A stretch of DNA of 64,000 bases. Source: Planctomycetota bacterium. Its GTDB lineage: Bacteria; Planctomycetota; Phycisphaerae; UBA1845. The translations under genes and the position numbers were made by a program. This document shows positions 40,377 to 51,159 of this stretch, piece after piece. The stretch is from NCBI GenBank assembly GCA_016208685.1, contig JACQXM010000024.1, forward strand, positions 1-64,000, in the 5' to 3' direction. How positions within the stretch are numbered: position 1 is the first letter of the stretch; every line of letters begins with the position of its first letter. The notes under the pieces were generated by a model. That model was given only the letters and a program-made list of their open reading frames with translations, made no database searches and was not told the DNA's origin.

Positions 40377-42260
40377 CTACTCGCCGCGAAGGGTGATGGC
40401 CGTCGCTGTGCCGCCGCAGCGCACCGGCACCGTCCAGGCACATTCGGCGGGTACACACACGCCGCCCTGCGAATCCATGCACCAGGCGAAGCTCGCCTGC
40501 ACGTGCCACGTCTCCTCTCGGGCGGGGACACAGCCCGCGGGGACCAGGAGCGTGATGGGAAGCGACCGGGATGTACCTGTCTTCTGCAGAAGCGCGCGAC
40601 CGGACGCGGTCACGCGTGCGGACCAGTGGGCCTCGGCGTTCCAGTGCGCCCCCGGCGGCAGCGCGGGCTCGAGGTGCAATTCGATTTCGCGGCCTGCCGC
40701 GAGGGCAACCGGCGGCACCCGGAGCGATTGCGGTTCAGGAACCGGCGTGTCCGCGACCGCGCGCGGCGCCGCTAACCCGTCGAAAACCACTTCGCACCAC
40801 TGCTGCGTGAGCAGGTCGATGCGTACGATGCGGTGATTGTTGGTGTCCGCAATATAGAGCTTATCTCCGGCGACGCTCAGGCCGCCGGGCTCGTTGAACG
40901 CCGGCTTGTACCCGGGCGTCTCCGTGCCGGGCGCCCCGGTGCCGTAGAGGGTCTTGGCTGATCTTCCACCGGGGTCGACCACCTTGATCTTATGGTTGTA
41001 GGTGTCCGCCACCAGGAGCGATGCCTTCCACGACGCTACGCCCAGCGGGTGTTGCAACCGGGCCTGCGGATAGACGCCGTCGACGTCGCCGAAGGCAAAG
41101 AGTCCCTCACCGATGACGGTGAAGACGCGCTCCGTCGCCATGTCGATGCCGCGGATGGCGCTCACTTCACTGTCGGCGAAGAAGAGGTTGCCGGCATGGG
41201 TGCAGATGCCGGAGGGTTGGGCGAGGGCGGCGGTTTCCGTGGGTCCGTCGGCGAGATTCTCCCGGCCGGTTCCCGCCAGCGCCCGCGCGAACCCGACCGG
41301 AAGGTCAATACGCCAGATCTGATGAGTCCCCGCCATCGCCACGTACAACGTCAGGCCCTCAATCGTCAGGTCCCAGGGGGAGTTCAGGCCCTGTTCGGTT
41401 CCCATACCACCGCCGGCGCGATCGTTGCACATCTCACCCGTGCCGACGATGGTCGTCACTTCGAAGTTTGTCAGGTCGACGGCGCGGATGAGGTGGTTCT
41501 CGGTATCGGCCACGTACAACCGTCCATGCGCCGAAGCCAGACCCTGCGGATGATTAAACGTGGCGCGGTCTGACGGTCCGTCGTTGCGGCCGGCGGCGCC
41601 CGTCCCGACCACGGCAAGGACCTCCGCCCGGCCGGAGTCGTCGGGAAGCCGCGCGATGACCACGCGGTTGTGGTTGGAATCGGCCACGAACAGCCGCCCG
41701 GCGTTCGCATCCGCCAGCACTTTGCCGGGAAAGGCAAGACCGGAGGCGGCGCGCACACTGCCCTCCCGACGCAGGCTCAGCGGTCCGGTCGCGAGTGCTC
41801 CGGCCACACGGGCCTGCTCCAGCGTCTGCGCGATGGCGGCATCGATGATCTCCCGGTTGCCCTCCCCCGCGGCGACGGCCACGACGTATCCACGCGGGTC
41901 GATGACCACGAGCGTGGGCCAGCTCCGCACCGCGTACGCCCGCCACAGCCGCATGCGGTCGTCGATCACCACGGGGTGCTTGATCTCGTAACGCAGAATC
42001 GCGGCGCGGATCGTCTCTCGCGCGGCTTCGTTGGCAAACTTGGCGCTGTGCACGCCGATGAAGGTGACAGGATCGGAACCGTACTTGTGCTCCAGGTAGG
42101 CGAGGTCCGGGAGGATATGCATGCAGTTGATGCAACAGTAAGTCCAGAAGTCCAGCACCACGACCTGCCCGCGCAGTTCGCCGGCCAGGCGCAGCGGACG
42201 GTCGGTGTTTAACCATCCGTGCGGTGATTCCAGTTCCGGGGCTCGCACCGGTTCCGACAT
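40377..42260 (-). CDS. NHLRC2-like thioredoxin-NHL repeat protein
   Basis: A 627-residue protein. Residues about 15-165 form a thioredoxin/TlpA-type domain with the active site YCCINCMHILPDL (CxxC at Cys43-Cys46). Residues about 180-510 form a six-bladed NHL propeller (FNHPQGLASAHGRLYVADTENHLIR, LNEPGGLSVAG-like blades). The last 110 residues are a beta domain. The same order occurs in human NHLRC2, where the CCINC site is also found. There is no signal peptide, so it is cytoplasmic. A thiol-disulfide or redox-scaffold role is likely but unproven. The gene is divergent from the SDR epimerase gene. Confidence 0.87.
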   Translation of the reverse strand: MSEPVRAPELESPHGWLNTDRPLRLAGELRGQVVVLDFWTYCCINCMHILPDLAYLEHKYGSDPVTFIGVHSAKFANEAARETIRAAILRYEIKHPVVIDDRMRLWRAYAVRSWPTLVVIDPRGYVVAVAAGEGNREIIDAAIAQTLEQARVAGALATGPLSLRREGSVRAASGLAFPGKVLADANAGRLFVADSNHNRVVIARLPDDSGRAEVLAVVGTGAAGRNDGPSDRATFNHPQGLASAHGRLYVADTENHLIRAVDLTNFEVTTIVGTGEMCNDRAGGGMGTEQGLNSPWDLTIEGLTLYVAMAGTHQIWRIDLPVGFARALAGTGRENLADGPTETAALAQPSGICTHAGNLFFADSEVSAIRGIDMATERVFTVIGEGLFAFGDVDGVYPQARLQHPLGVASWKASLLVADTYNHKIKVVDPGGRSAKTLYGTGAPGTETPGYKPAFNEPGGLSVAGDKLYIADTNNHRIVRIDLLTQQWCEVVFDGLAAPRAVADTPVPEPQSLRVPPVALAAGREIELHLEPALPPGAHWNAEAHWSARVTASGRALLQKTGTSRSLPITLLVPAGCVPAREETWHVQASFAWCMDSQGGVCVPAECAWTVPVRCGGTATAITLRGE

Positions 42261-42463
42261 TGTGTGTTCCTTACCTACATTGCTGGCCGGCTGACGGCGC
42301 GCGATACCCGGCCGCCCTGCACTCGGCCGCCCGCCCCCTGACGGTCGCGGGTCTGTTCCTCTGGCGCCGAGTCGCGCCGCACGGATTCAACCGCGCGGCC
42401 TGCTGGCCGGCGCTGGCGACCGCAGTATGATCCAAAGGCACGAACCTGAGAAGGAGATAGCCC

Positions 42464-43381
42464 ATGATGGTAGCGATCACTGGCGCCACGGGGTTTCTGG
42501 GCCGGTACATCGTGCGACATCTGTGCGAGACGGGGCATGCCTGCCGTTGTTGGTTCCGCGGCGGATCGGACCGTGGCGGCTTCGAGGGATTCCAAGATCG
42601 CATCGAGTGGGTTCGCGGGGAGCTGACGGACGCGGCCTCGATGGCGGAGCTGGTGCGCGGGGCCGATGCCGTGATCCATGCGGCCCTCGACCGCCCCGGC
42701 GCGGGCTTCCGCAACGCCGAGGGCGACCTGCCGACGTTCGTCGAGCGCAACGTGGTGGGCACGATTCGGCTGATCGAGGCCTCGCGGATGGCCGGCTGCG
42801 ATCGGTTCGTCTTCATCTCCACCTGCGCCGTGCACGAGGTGATCCTCGACGACCGTAAGCTGGACGAGGCGCACCCCCTCTGGCCCGCTTCGCATTATGG
42901 GGCGCACAAGGCGGCCATCGAGAAGTTCGTGCACAGCTACGGACTGGGCGAGGGCTACAACATCTGCGCGCTTCGCCCCACGGGCATCTACGGGCTTGCG
43001 CGGCCGGCGAACGAAAGTCGATGGTACGGACTGGTGCAGGCCGTGGCCCGAGGCGAGCCGGTGGCCTCGGCGAAGGGCGGCAAAGAAGTGCACGTGGCGG
43101 ACGTGGCCAGGGCGGTCGGCATCCTGCTCACCGTGCCGGGCACGGCCGGGCAGTGCTACAACTGTTATGACATGTATGTGGCAGAGCAGGACGTGGCGGA
43201 AATCGCCAAGGCCCTCACCAAGAGCCGCAGCGAGATCCCGCCGCTTAAGCGCGGCCCGCGGCACCAGATTGACACATCTCGCCTGCGGGGGCTGGGGATG
43301 GCCTTCGGCGGAAGGGCGCTGCTGGAGCGGACGATACAGGAGATGCTGGACGCGGGGGCGGCGGCCGTGGATCGACGCTGA
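42464..43381 (+). CDS. NAD(P)-dependent epimerase/dehydratase (extended SDR)
   Basis: A 305-residue Rossmann enzyme with nucleotide-binding ITGATGFLGRYIVRHL at 5-20, FVFISTCAVHE, and the catalytic Tyr-x-x-x-Lys in HYGAHKAAIEKF, followed by LRPTGIYG. Substrate is probably a nucleotide sugar or related sugar derivative, as for most extended SDRs, but no specificity motif is evident. AAGGAGA eight bases before the ATG is a strong ribosome site; the next codon is also ATG. It stops 12 bases from the convergent mutase gene. Confidence 0.88.
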   Translation: MMVAITGATGFLGRYIVRHLCETGHACRCWFRGGSDRGGFEGFQDRIEWVRGELTDAASMAELVRGADAVIHAALDRPGAGFRNAEGDLPTFVERNVVGTIRLIEASRMAGCDRFVFISTCAVHEVILDDRKLDEAHPLWPASHYGAHKAAIEKFVHSYGLGEGYNICALRPTGIYGLARPANESRWYGLVQAVARGEPVASAKGGKEVHVADVARAVGILLTVPGTAGQCYNCYDMYVAEQDVAEIAKALTKSRSEIPPLKRGPRHQIDTSRLRGLGMAFGGRALLERTIQEMLDAGAAAVDRR

Positions 43382-43393
43382 CGCCCCGGCCGC

Positions 43394-44995
<1,602 letters not shown>

Positions 44996-44996
44996 A

Positions 44997-45746
44997 TCAC
45001 TCCATCCAAGACGCGGATCGCTTCTCAATAAACGCGTGCATCCCCTCCCGGCTCTCCGGCGAGGAGAAACAATCGGCAAAGGCCGTCAGATCATCGCCGT
45101 CGCGCAACGCCCGTTTCGCCAGCGCTACGGCCGCAGGGGACGCACGGCGGAAGGACTTGCAGAACGCCGCCACGCGGGAGGGAAGATCGTCGGCCGCGTT
45201 GACCAACTCATCCACCAAGCCGAACGCCAGTCCCTCCTCGGCCGAGATCGGTTGAGCGCTGAGGAACAGCCGCTTCGCCCGCGCCGGGCCCACCAGTTTG
45301 GATAATCGGCTGATCCCGCCCCAACCGGGGATCAACCCCAGCGAGGTCTCCGGCAGGCCGAGCTTGGCGGACTTGACCGCGATGCGGAAATCGCACGCCA
45401 GCGCCAGTTCCCATCCGCCACCCAGGGCCGCGCCGTTAATCGCCGCTACCGTGATCGACGGCAACGCCGCGAGGTCGCCAAAGACCTCCTGCCCCATCCG
45501 CCCGTAGGCATGGGCCTGGTCGGGGGTGAAGCGGGCCATCTCTTTAATGTCCGCGCCGGCGACGAACACCTTGCCCTCGGCGTGGATCGCGGTGCTGCGG
45601 ACGTCGTGCTGCTTGGCGACCTTGGCGATGACCGCCTGAAACTCGCGCATCACCTCCGAGTTGAGCACGTTGATGCCGCCGTCGGTGGTGAACGTGATCG
45701 TGGCGTGTGGGCCGTCGAGGCCGAGTCGTACTTGTGTCTTACTCAT
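44997..45746 (-). CDS. Enoyl-CoA hydratase/isomerase family protein
   Basis: A 249-residue crotonase-fold enzyme. It has the oxyanion-hole segments [13 protein letters not shown] and [17 protein letters not shown], with catalytic-type Glu in GGGWEL and in [14 protein letters not shown]. The two acidic residues of true hydratases are present. It overlaps the dehydrogenase gene by eight bases and is directly followed by the mutase, so the three form one operon. In this setting it probably hydrates crotonyl-CoA or another short enoyl-CoA. Crotonase-family members vary in reaction, so the substrate is inferred from context. Confidence 0.88.
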   Translation of the reverse strand: MSKTQVRLGLDGPHATITFTTDGGINVLNSEVMREFQAVIAKVAKQHDVRSTAIHAEGKVFVAGADIKEMARFTPDQAHAYGRMGQEVFGDLAALPSITVAAINGAALGGGWELALACDFRIAVKSAKLGLPETSLGLIPGWGGISRLSKLVGPARAKRLFLSAQPISAEEGLAFGLVDELVNAADDLPSRVAAFCKSFRRASPAAVALAKRALRDGDDLTAFADCFSSPESREGMHAFIEKRSASWME

Positions 45747-46596
45747 AGCGGTAGAACCCTTGTTTGGTCTTTCGTCCCAGACGGCCCGCCAGCACCATCT
45801 TACGCAACAGTGGGCAGGGGCGGTAGCGGTCTTCGCCCAGGTCGCGGTGCAAAACCTCGAGAATAAACAGGCAAACGTCCAGCCCGATGAGGTCCGCCAG
45901 GGCCAGTGGCCCCATGGGGTGGTTCATGCCCAGTTTCATGATCGAGTCGATGGACTCGGCGTCGGCGACTCCGTCCTGGAGCGTGAACACCGCCTCATTG
46001 ATCATAGGCATGAGCACGCGGTTGGACACGAACCCAGGGTGGTCGTTGCAGACTACAGGGGTCTTGCCCACGGCCTGCGCCAGCGCGACGGTGCGTTTGA
46101 CGGTGTCCTCGCTGGTTTGCAGCCCGCGGACCACTTCCACAAGCTGCATGAGCGGCACGGGGTTGAAGAAGTGCATGCCAATAAAGCGCTCGGGGCAGTT
46201 GGTGGTCGCCGCGAGCTGCGTAATGCTGATGCTGCTGGTGTTGGTGGCCAGGATGCCCTCAGGCGCCAGCCGGGCCTGCACGGTACGGAGTATCTCGGCT
46301 TTCACGTCGACCCTCTCCGTGGCCGCCTCGATGATCACCGGGTGCGTCCCGATCTCGCCAATGCTACGCACAGGGTGCAGGCGCTTCTTCGTCGCCGCGG
46401 CGTCGTCGGCCGCGAGTTTCCCCTTGGCGACGGCTTTGTCGAGCATCTTGCCGATCTCGGCGCCCGCGGCGTCCAGGGCCGCGGGGATGGCGTCAAACAG
46501 GGTCACATCGTGCCCGGTCTGGGCGAACACCTGGGCGATACCCCGCCCCATGGTTCCGGCACCGATGACGGCCACGCTCTTTCCACTTGGGGCCAT
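45739..46596 (-). CDS. hbd: 3-hydroxybutyryl-CoA dehydrogenase
   Basis: A 285-residue NAD-dependent dehydrogenase of the 3-hydroxyacyl-CoA family, at the typical length. The N-terminal Rossmann motif VAVIGAGTMGRGIAQVFAQ, the substrate segment NTSSISITQLA and catalytic His in FIGMHFFNPVPLM, and the C-terminal domain NHPMGPLALADLIGLD are all visible. ATG at 46596 is chosen because AAAGGA is spaced for it and the family motif starts shortly after; the frame is open to 46746 with unlikely sequence. It is the first gene of the operon with enoyl-CoA hydratase and acyl-CoA mutase and links 3-hydroxybutyryl-CoA with acetoacetyl-CoA. Confidence 0.93.
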   Translation of the reverse strand: MAPSGKSVAVIGAGTMGRGIAQVFAQTGHDVTLFDAIPAALDAAGAEIGKMLDKAVAKGKLAADDAAATKKRLHPVRSIGEIGTHPVIIEAATERVDVKAEILRTVQARLAPEGILATNTSSISITQLAATTNCPERFIGMHFFNPVPLMQLVEVVRGLQTSEDTVKRTVALAQAVGKTPVVCNDHPGFVSNRVLMPMINEAVFTLQDGVADAESIDSIMKLGMNHPMGPLALADLIGLDVCLFILEVLHRDLGEDRYRPCPLLRKMVLAGRLGRKTKQGFYRYE

Positions 46597-46986
46597 GTTG
46601 GTTCCTTTCATACGAACGCGGTTACCCAGGGGCGGGGTGGCACACGCATCGTCCCCCGGGTCGAGGCCGGCAGCCGCACGCCCACGCCTCGCGGACACCG
46701 GCAAACGACCCGTCCGCTGCCATCCGCCCGTCAAACCGGGCCGCAAACCGCGTGCCGAAGCGGCATGGTACAGCGAAGTTTATTGGCGCCCAAACCACAT
46801 AAAGCCTGCGCGCCTGTGAGCGGCGCTTGCCGGCGGACGAACCGCCGATGGGTACGGATGCGCACGTAACGTGCTGCGGCTACGGTAATTGCGCGCTGAT
46901 GTGGCACACGCTACCGAGCCTCGCCGGGGGCGCGGGTTTGAGCCTCCGAGGCGGCCGGCGGCTTCCGCCGACTTTGCGGTAAGCCG
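46597..46986. other. Intergenic region, 390 bases
   Basis: The stretch lies upstream of the hbd operon and downstream of the LOG-family gene, both on the minus strand. I see no gene or repeat. An A/T-richer patch near 46775-46800 is the most likely place for the hbd promoter, but no good hexamers were found. Confidence 0.3.
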
Positions 46987-47745
46987 TTACGGCATCAGAT
47001 CGCCGCGCCCGATGCCGGGAATGCGTGCGTGCCGCGGCCGGACCGGAGATTGATCCCCGGCGGCGGTCGACGGCGTGGCGCGGGGGGCGATGTGACGGTC
47101 GTAGTATTCCGCGATCAGGCGCGCCACCTCGTCGACGTCGTCATGAATCTGGAACCAGTCGACGTCCCCCGGGCTGATGTAGCGGAAGCGCTGACATTGG
47201 ACGGTTCGTATCCACTCCGCCAGCGGCGACCAGAACTCCCGCCCCACCAGGACGATGGGGAAGGGCTCGATGCGGTGCGTCTGGATAAGGGTGAGCGATT
47301 CGAAGAACTCGTCCATGGTGCCGAACCCGCCGGGGAAGCAGACGAACGCGGCGGCGTACTTCACGAACATCACCTTGCGGCAGAAGAAGTAGCGGAAGCT
47401 GAGGGCCACCGTTTGATAGGCGTTGGGTTTCTGCTCCTGAGGCAGTTCGATGTTGAGCCCGACGCTGACCCCGCCGGCCTCCGCCGCCCCCTTGTTGGCG
47501 GCTTCCATGATGCCCGGTCCCCCGCCCGTGATGACGGAGAAGCCGGTACGGGCCAGGCTGCCGGCCAGCGCCTCGGCTTTGGCATAATACGGATCGTCCC
47601 GATCGCAGCGCGCCGAGCCGAAGATGGACACGCCCGGCGCGACCTTGGTCATGGCCTCGAACCCCTCCACGAACTCGGACATGATGCGGAAGATCCGCCA
47701 GGTTTCCTCCGCGGCGCTGGACTGAGTATGGACCGGCCGGGGCAT
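46987..47745 (-). CDS. LOG-family protein (TIGR00730-type)
   Basis: A 252-residue Rossmann-fold protein with the LOG/lysine-decarboxylase-like signature CFPGGFGTMDEFFE (PGGxGTxxE) and the upstream VITGGGPGIMEAANKGA. Bacterial members hydrolyse nucleoside 5'-monophosphates or cytokinin riboside monophosphates to the free base and ribose 5-phosphate. The family was long misnamed lysine decarboxylase. Both substrate motifs are intact. There is a proline/arginine-rich tail of about 30 residues. It is divergent from the protease gene. The physiological substrate here is unknown. Confidence 0.87.
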   Translation of the reverse strand: MPRPVHTQSSAAEETWRIFRIMSEFVEGFEAMTKVAPGVSIFGSARCDRDDPYYAKAEALAGSLARTGFSVITGGGPGIMEAANKGAAEAGGVSVGLNIELPQEQKPNAYQTVALSFRYFFCRKVMFVKYAAAFVCFPGGFGTMDEFFESLTLIQTHRIEPFPIVLVGREFWSPLAEWIRTVQCQRFRYISPGDVDWFQIHDDVDEVARLIAEYYDRHIAPRATPSTAAGDQSPVRPRHARIPGIGRGDLMP

Positions 47746-47900
47746 GCGCGCTCCTTCGTCGATAATTGACAGTAAACCGCCTGCAACACTACCATCTAGG
47801 CGGGCGATGGTGAAGGGTACCGCGGTGCGGCCGGCCGACGTTCACCCGGCTTGCGGCGACGGTCAGGCGCACGTTCATCACTTACGTTTCGAGGGTAGAC

Positions 47901-50252
47901 ATGGGTACAACGGATACGGTAAGCGGGTCAGTGGTTCTGCTGCACGGCGCGTCGCTGCTGGGAGCGGTGCTCTGCGCCGGGCTTGGGTCCGCGGCCCGCG
48001 CCGAGGATCTTAAGCCGGAAGTCGAGACCAGGGTTCGCCATGCGGCCGTGCTGGTGTTCACCGCGGCGTCGAAGGACTCGCGCGGCGACGAAGTGCTGGG
48101 CAGCGGCTCCGGGTACTTCATCAACGGCAACGGATTGCTCATTACCAACAACCATGTCGTGGACCCCACCCACCTGATGGTCACCGATGAGCAGAAGCAC
48201 AAGTTCAACTACGAAACCGGGACCTTGACCTACACCATCTTCACCGACCCGGGCACGGACAACGAGAAGAAATACGAAGCCAAGAAGCTCTACCAGAACC
48301 ACGCCGCCGACCATGCCATCCTCCAGGCGCTCGAGGAAAACGGAGGGAAGCTGAGGACGCCGCAGTACCTGCGGCTTCTGCCCGACGCTCGTTTGCAGGC
48401 GCGACTGCCCGTCTGGGCGATCGGCTACCCCGGGGGCGACAGCCAGAGAGTCTCGGACGATAAGCACCCCAAGGCCACGATCACCTCCGGAATGGTGTTG
48501 GAGTTTCCTCGCACCCCGGGGGGCCTCGTCCGGAAAGTGTTCACCGACGTGCCGGCGCGGCCGGGCAACTCCGGCGGTCCGATGGTAGACGAGGCCGGGT
48601 TCCTGGTGGGCACGGTCACGCTGATGCAGCCGCCGGAGGGCCGCGAGGACACGGGCGGAGGGAATTACTCGGCCCTGGCGCCCGCCAAGCTTACGGCGCA
48701 GTTCATCCAATACGCCTTCACGTTGGGCAAGATCCCCGAAGGCACCGACGTGACACCCTTCATGGAGGCACTCACGCGCGAGGGCGAGCCGCTCAACCTC
48801 CCCGGCATGCAGCGGCGTAAGGACCGTGATGCCCTGTTTTTCTCCGGTGGTGACCGCAGCTACGGCAACATCGCCACCGAGACCATTACCTGGAACTCCG
48901 CCCTGGGAAAGACGGACTTCCCCACCACCGCCATCGCCTACGTTCTGACCAATGACGACGGTTCGCACCTGTTCCTGGAGGGCGGTAACCGCATCACCGC
49001 CTCGAAGCTCACCGCGGGGGTGCAGTTCAAGGCGGAGGGCGCCGACGCGGCCAAGGAGCACAAGTTCGACAGCGTCAGCGCCGTGGCCTTCCGCACCGAC
49101 AAGCATCAGTGGGAGTCCCCTCCCGGCCGTGTCTACGTGCTGGACACAGACGTCTGTCACCTGGTGCTCTCCGAGGTCCGCGGCAGCGCCAAGTTCGAAG
49201 GCAAGGACGGCAAGGTGGACATTGCCTTCGCCGACATCCTTCGCATCGACCGGCAGGACGATGGGCAGCAGGTGCTGACTCTCAAGGACGACCAGCGGAA
49301 GACGGGCAAGTTCGCCGAGGGCGCCTACGAGGCGACCATTGCCGCGACACGCACGCCCATCCAGTTCAAGCTTGACGGCGTGTCACGTGCCAACGTCGAG
49401 GAGCTCCAGCAGGTCCGCGGCGGTGTCGCCGGGCTGGGGCTGGCCGGTGTTCTGGCGACCGCGGATCGGGAGATCAAGCGCGCCGCCGAGAAGCTGCTCA
49501 GCGGCAACGCCGGAAATGCCCGAACGGCGATTGACGAGCTGCTGAAATCCGACGAGTTCAAGAAGATGGCGGACGTTAAGAAGGACCAGGTCCGGCTGCT
49601 GGACGGCGTCTGCCTGCTCCATGAGGGCAAGTTTGAAGAGGCGCAGAAGGCGCTGCGCAAGATCGCCAAATCGCCGGATGAGAACGTGGCGGTTTTTTCC
49701 CAGGCCTACGCCGCCGTCCTCAAGCGCAGCACCAACGGCCAGTTTGACGGCAAGCCGCTGAGCGACCCTGGGGTGTTTGCCGCCGCGGGACGGGCCTGGG
49801 CGCGCGATCGCATCCAGCACGCCAGGGAGATCCTGCGCGACGCGAAGTCCCTCGAGGGGAAACAACGCAGCGAGTACACCAATGCCCTGAACGACGTCCG
49901 CAAACTTGAGGACGAGATGAAACAAGCGGCTATCTTCGCGGGACCGGACGGCGACGACGAACTCGTCCGCCTCTGGCGCCTGGCGATCAAGGCCTCGGAG
50001 CGCGAGTACCGCCGCCTGGAGACGGAAAACGCCAAGGCGGAGGAGGCGGCGCGCGGCGGGTCCCCCGGCCGCGGTTCGCCGGTGGTCAGCAAGCGGGATA
50101 CCGACGAGCGCGCCAAACAGATGCGCGAGGCCCGCGACAGCTTCATCGCCTACTTCGTCAGACAGTACGAGTGGGGCTTTCGCATTGAAGACCCGGACAT
50201 CCAGGCGATCAAGGAACGCGCCTCGGAACGCGGGACGGACGACAAGCCGTGA
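47901..50252 (+). CDS. Secreted trypsin-like serine protease with long helical C-terminus
   Basis: A 783-residue protein with a signal peptide (core VVLLHGASLLGAVLCAGLGS, cleaved near ARAED). The S1-type protease domain (about 40-265) has His85 in ITNNHVV, Asp137 in NHAADHAIL and Ser224 in ARPGNSGGPMV, so the catalytic triad is complete, as in DegP/HtrA relatives. No PDZ domain is obvious. Residues about 290-500 are beta-rich, and the final 280 are charged and helical. GAGGG precedes the ATG. Its TGA overlaps the GTG of moaB. The role may be periplasmic quality control; the long C-terminal region is unassigned. Confidence 0.85.
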   Translation: MGTTDTVSGSVVLLHGASLLGAVLCAGLGSAARAEDLKPEVETRVRHAAVLVFTAASKDSRGDEVLGSGSGYFINGNGLLITNNHVVDPTHLMVTDEQKHKFNYETGTLTYTIFTDPGTDNEKKYEAKKLYQNHAADHAILQALEENGGKLRTPQYLRLLPDARLQARLPVWAIGYPGGDSQRVSDDKHPKATITSGMVLEFPRTPGGLVRKVFTDVPARPGNSGGPMVDEAGFLVGTVTLMQPPEGREDTGGGNYSALAPAKLTAQFIQYAFTLGKIPEGTDVTPFMEALTREGEPLNLPGMQRRKDRDALFFSGGDRSYGNIATETITWNSALGKTDFPTTAIAYVLTNDDGSHLFLEGGNRITASKLTAGVQFKAEGADAAKEHKFDSVSAVAFRTDKHQWESPPGRVYVLDTDVCHLVLSEVRGSAKFEGKDGKVDIAFADILRIDRQDDGQQVLTLKDDQRKTGKFAEGAYEATIAATRTPIQFKLDGVSRANVEELQQVRGGVAGLGLAGVLATADREIKRAAEKLLSGNAGNARTAIDELLKSDEFKKMADVKKDQVRLLDGVCLLHEGKFEEAQKALRKIAKSPDENVAVFSQAYAAVLKRSTNGQFDGKPLSDPGVFAAAGRAWARDRIQHAREILRDAKSLEGKQRSEYTNALNDVRKLEDEMKQAAIFAGPDGDDELVRLWRLAIKASEREYRRLETENAKAEEAARGGSPGRGSPVVSKRDTDERAKQMREARDSFIAYFVRQYEWGFRIEDPDIQAIKERASERGTDDKP

Positions 50253-50749
50253 CGGCGGGATCGCATCGTGCGCGGGACCCGTCCACGGTGCACTGCGCCG
50301 TGATCACGGTCAGCGATACTCGCACTCCCGACACTGACGCCGGCGGAGCCCTCATTCGCCGCCTGCTCGAGGCGGGTGGGCACACCGTAGACCACTACGA
50401 GATACTGCGCGACGATCCCTCCACCGTAGGGCAGCGGGTACGGGAGCTGTGCGGCGGCGAGTGCGCCGTCGTGCTGCTGACCGGCGGCACGGGGCTCTCA
50501 CCCCGCGATTCCACCCATGAAGCTGTGGTCTCGCTGCTGGAGAAGCGCATGGATGGATTCGGGGAGTTGTTCCGGGTGCTCAGTTTTCAGGAAATGGGCG
50601 CGGCGGCGATGCTCTCGCGCGCCGTCGCCGGCGTCTGCGGCGGGTCGGCGGTGTTTTCCATGCCGGGGTCGCCGGCGGCCGTGCGGCTGGCGATGGAACG
50701 GTTGATTCTGCCGGAGCTGGCGCACCTCGTCGGGTTGCTTCGCCCGTAG
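50249..50749 (+). CDS. moaB: Molybdenum cofactor biosynthesis protein B
   Basis: A 166-residue MoaB/MogA-fold protein that adenylylates or binds molybdopterin during cofactor synthesis. The signature LLTGGTGLSPRDSTHEAV is clear, as is VSDTRTPDTDAGGALIRRLL near the start and SMPGSPAAVRLAM near the end. The start is a GTG that overlaps the protease stop by four bases (GTGA), showing translational coupling with a functionally unrelated gene. MogA has the same fold, but the length and sequence fit MoaB better. With mobA at 22 kb it indicates use of molybdoenzymes. Confidence 0.88.
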   Translation: MTAGSHRARDPSTVHCAVITVSDTRTPDTDAGGALIRRLLEAGGHTVDHYEILRDDPSTVGQRVRELCGGECAVVLLTGGTGLSPRDSTHEAVVSLLEKRMDGFGELFRVLSFQEMGAAAMLSRAVAGVCGGSAVFSMPGSPAAVRLAMERLILPELAHLVGLLRP

Positions 50750-50866
50750 TCAGCGGCGCTTCCACGCGGGGTACGCCGTACCGTCCTGGGTATGTTTCTG
50801 GAAAGAAGGTGACCCGGGGTCGGAAGTAGCGGCGGACGGGTGGCGGGTGAAACTATGAAGAAGGAG

Positions 50867-51093
50867 GGCGTGTGGCATGGCCCACGCTTGCGTGGCCATG
50901 CCTTCGTCGTTCCCGGTTCATCCCGCGCGGATTGTCGCGAGGTGCACTCGATTCGATGGTCGGTTCGTCACGCGCGTCCCCCGCATAGGCGCCGGCACTG
51001 GCGCTGGACCACGGCCAATCCGTCGGTGCGTCGGACGATCGTCGTCGCCCCGCGCCATGCATGGCCACGCAAGCGTGGGCCATGCCACACGCC
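50867..51093. repeat. Perfect 35-base inverted repeat pair with 157-base interior
   Basis: The left arm at 50867-50901 and the right arm at 51059-51093 are exact reverse complements over 35 bases. The arms contain TGGCATGGCCCACGC, so each arm also folds on itself. The 157-base interior has no gene. Further weaker GCCATGCC-type pieces follow at 51094-51125. This occupies the 410-base gap between moaB and lysS. The arms look like two oppositely oriented copies of a dispersed palindromic repeat, and the whole could be a mobile non-autonomous element. No target-site duplication was identified. Confidence 0.7.
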
Positions 51094-51159
51094 ACGCACG
51101 CGAGAGCCATGCCGCACGCCGTGATTGCCGCGTGGAAGTCCATCGACTAGGATCGACGT

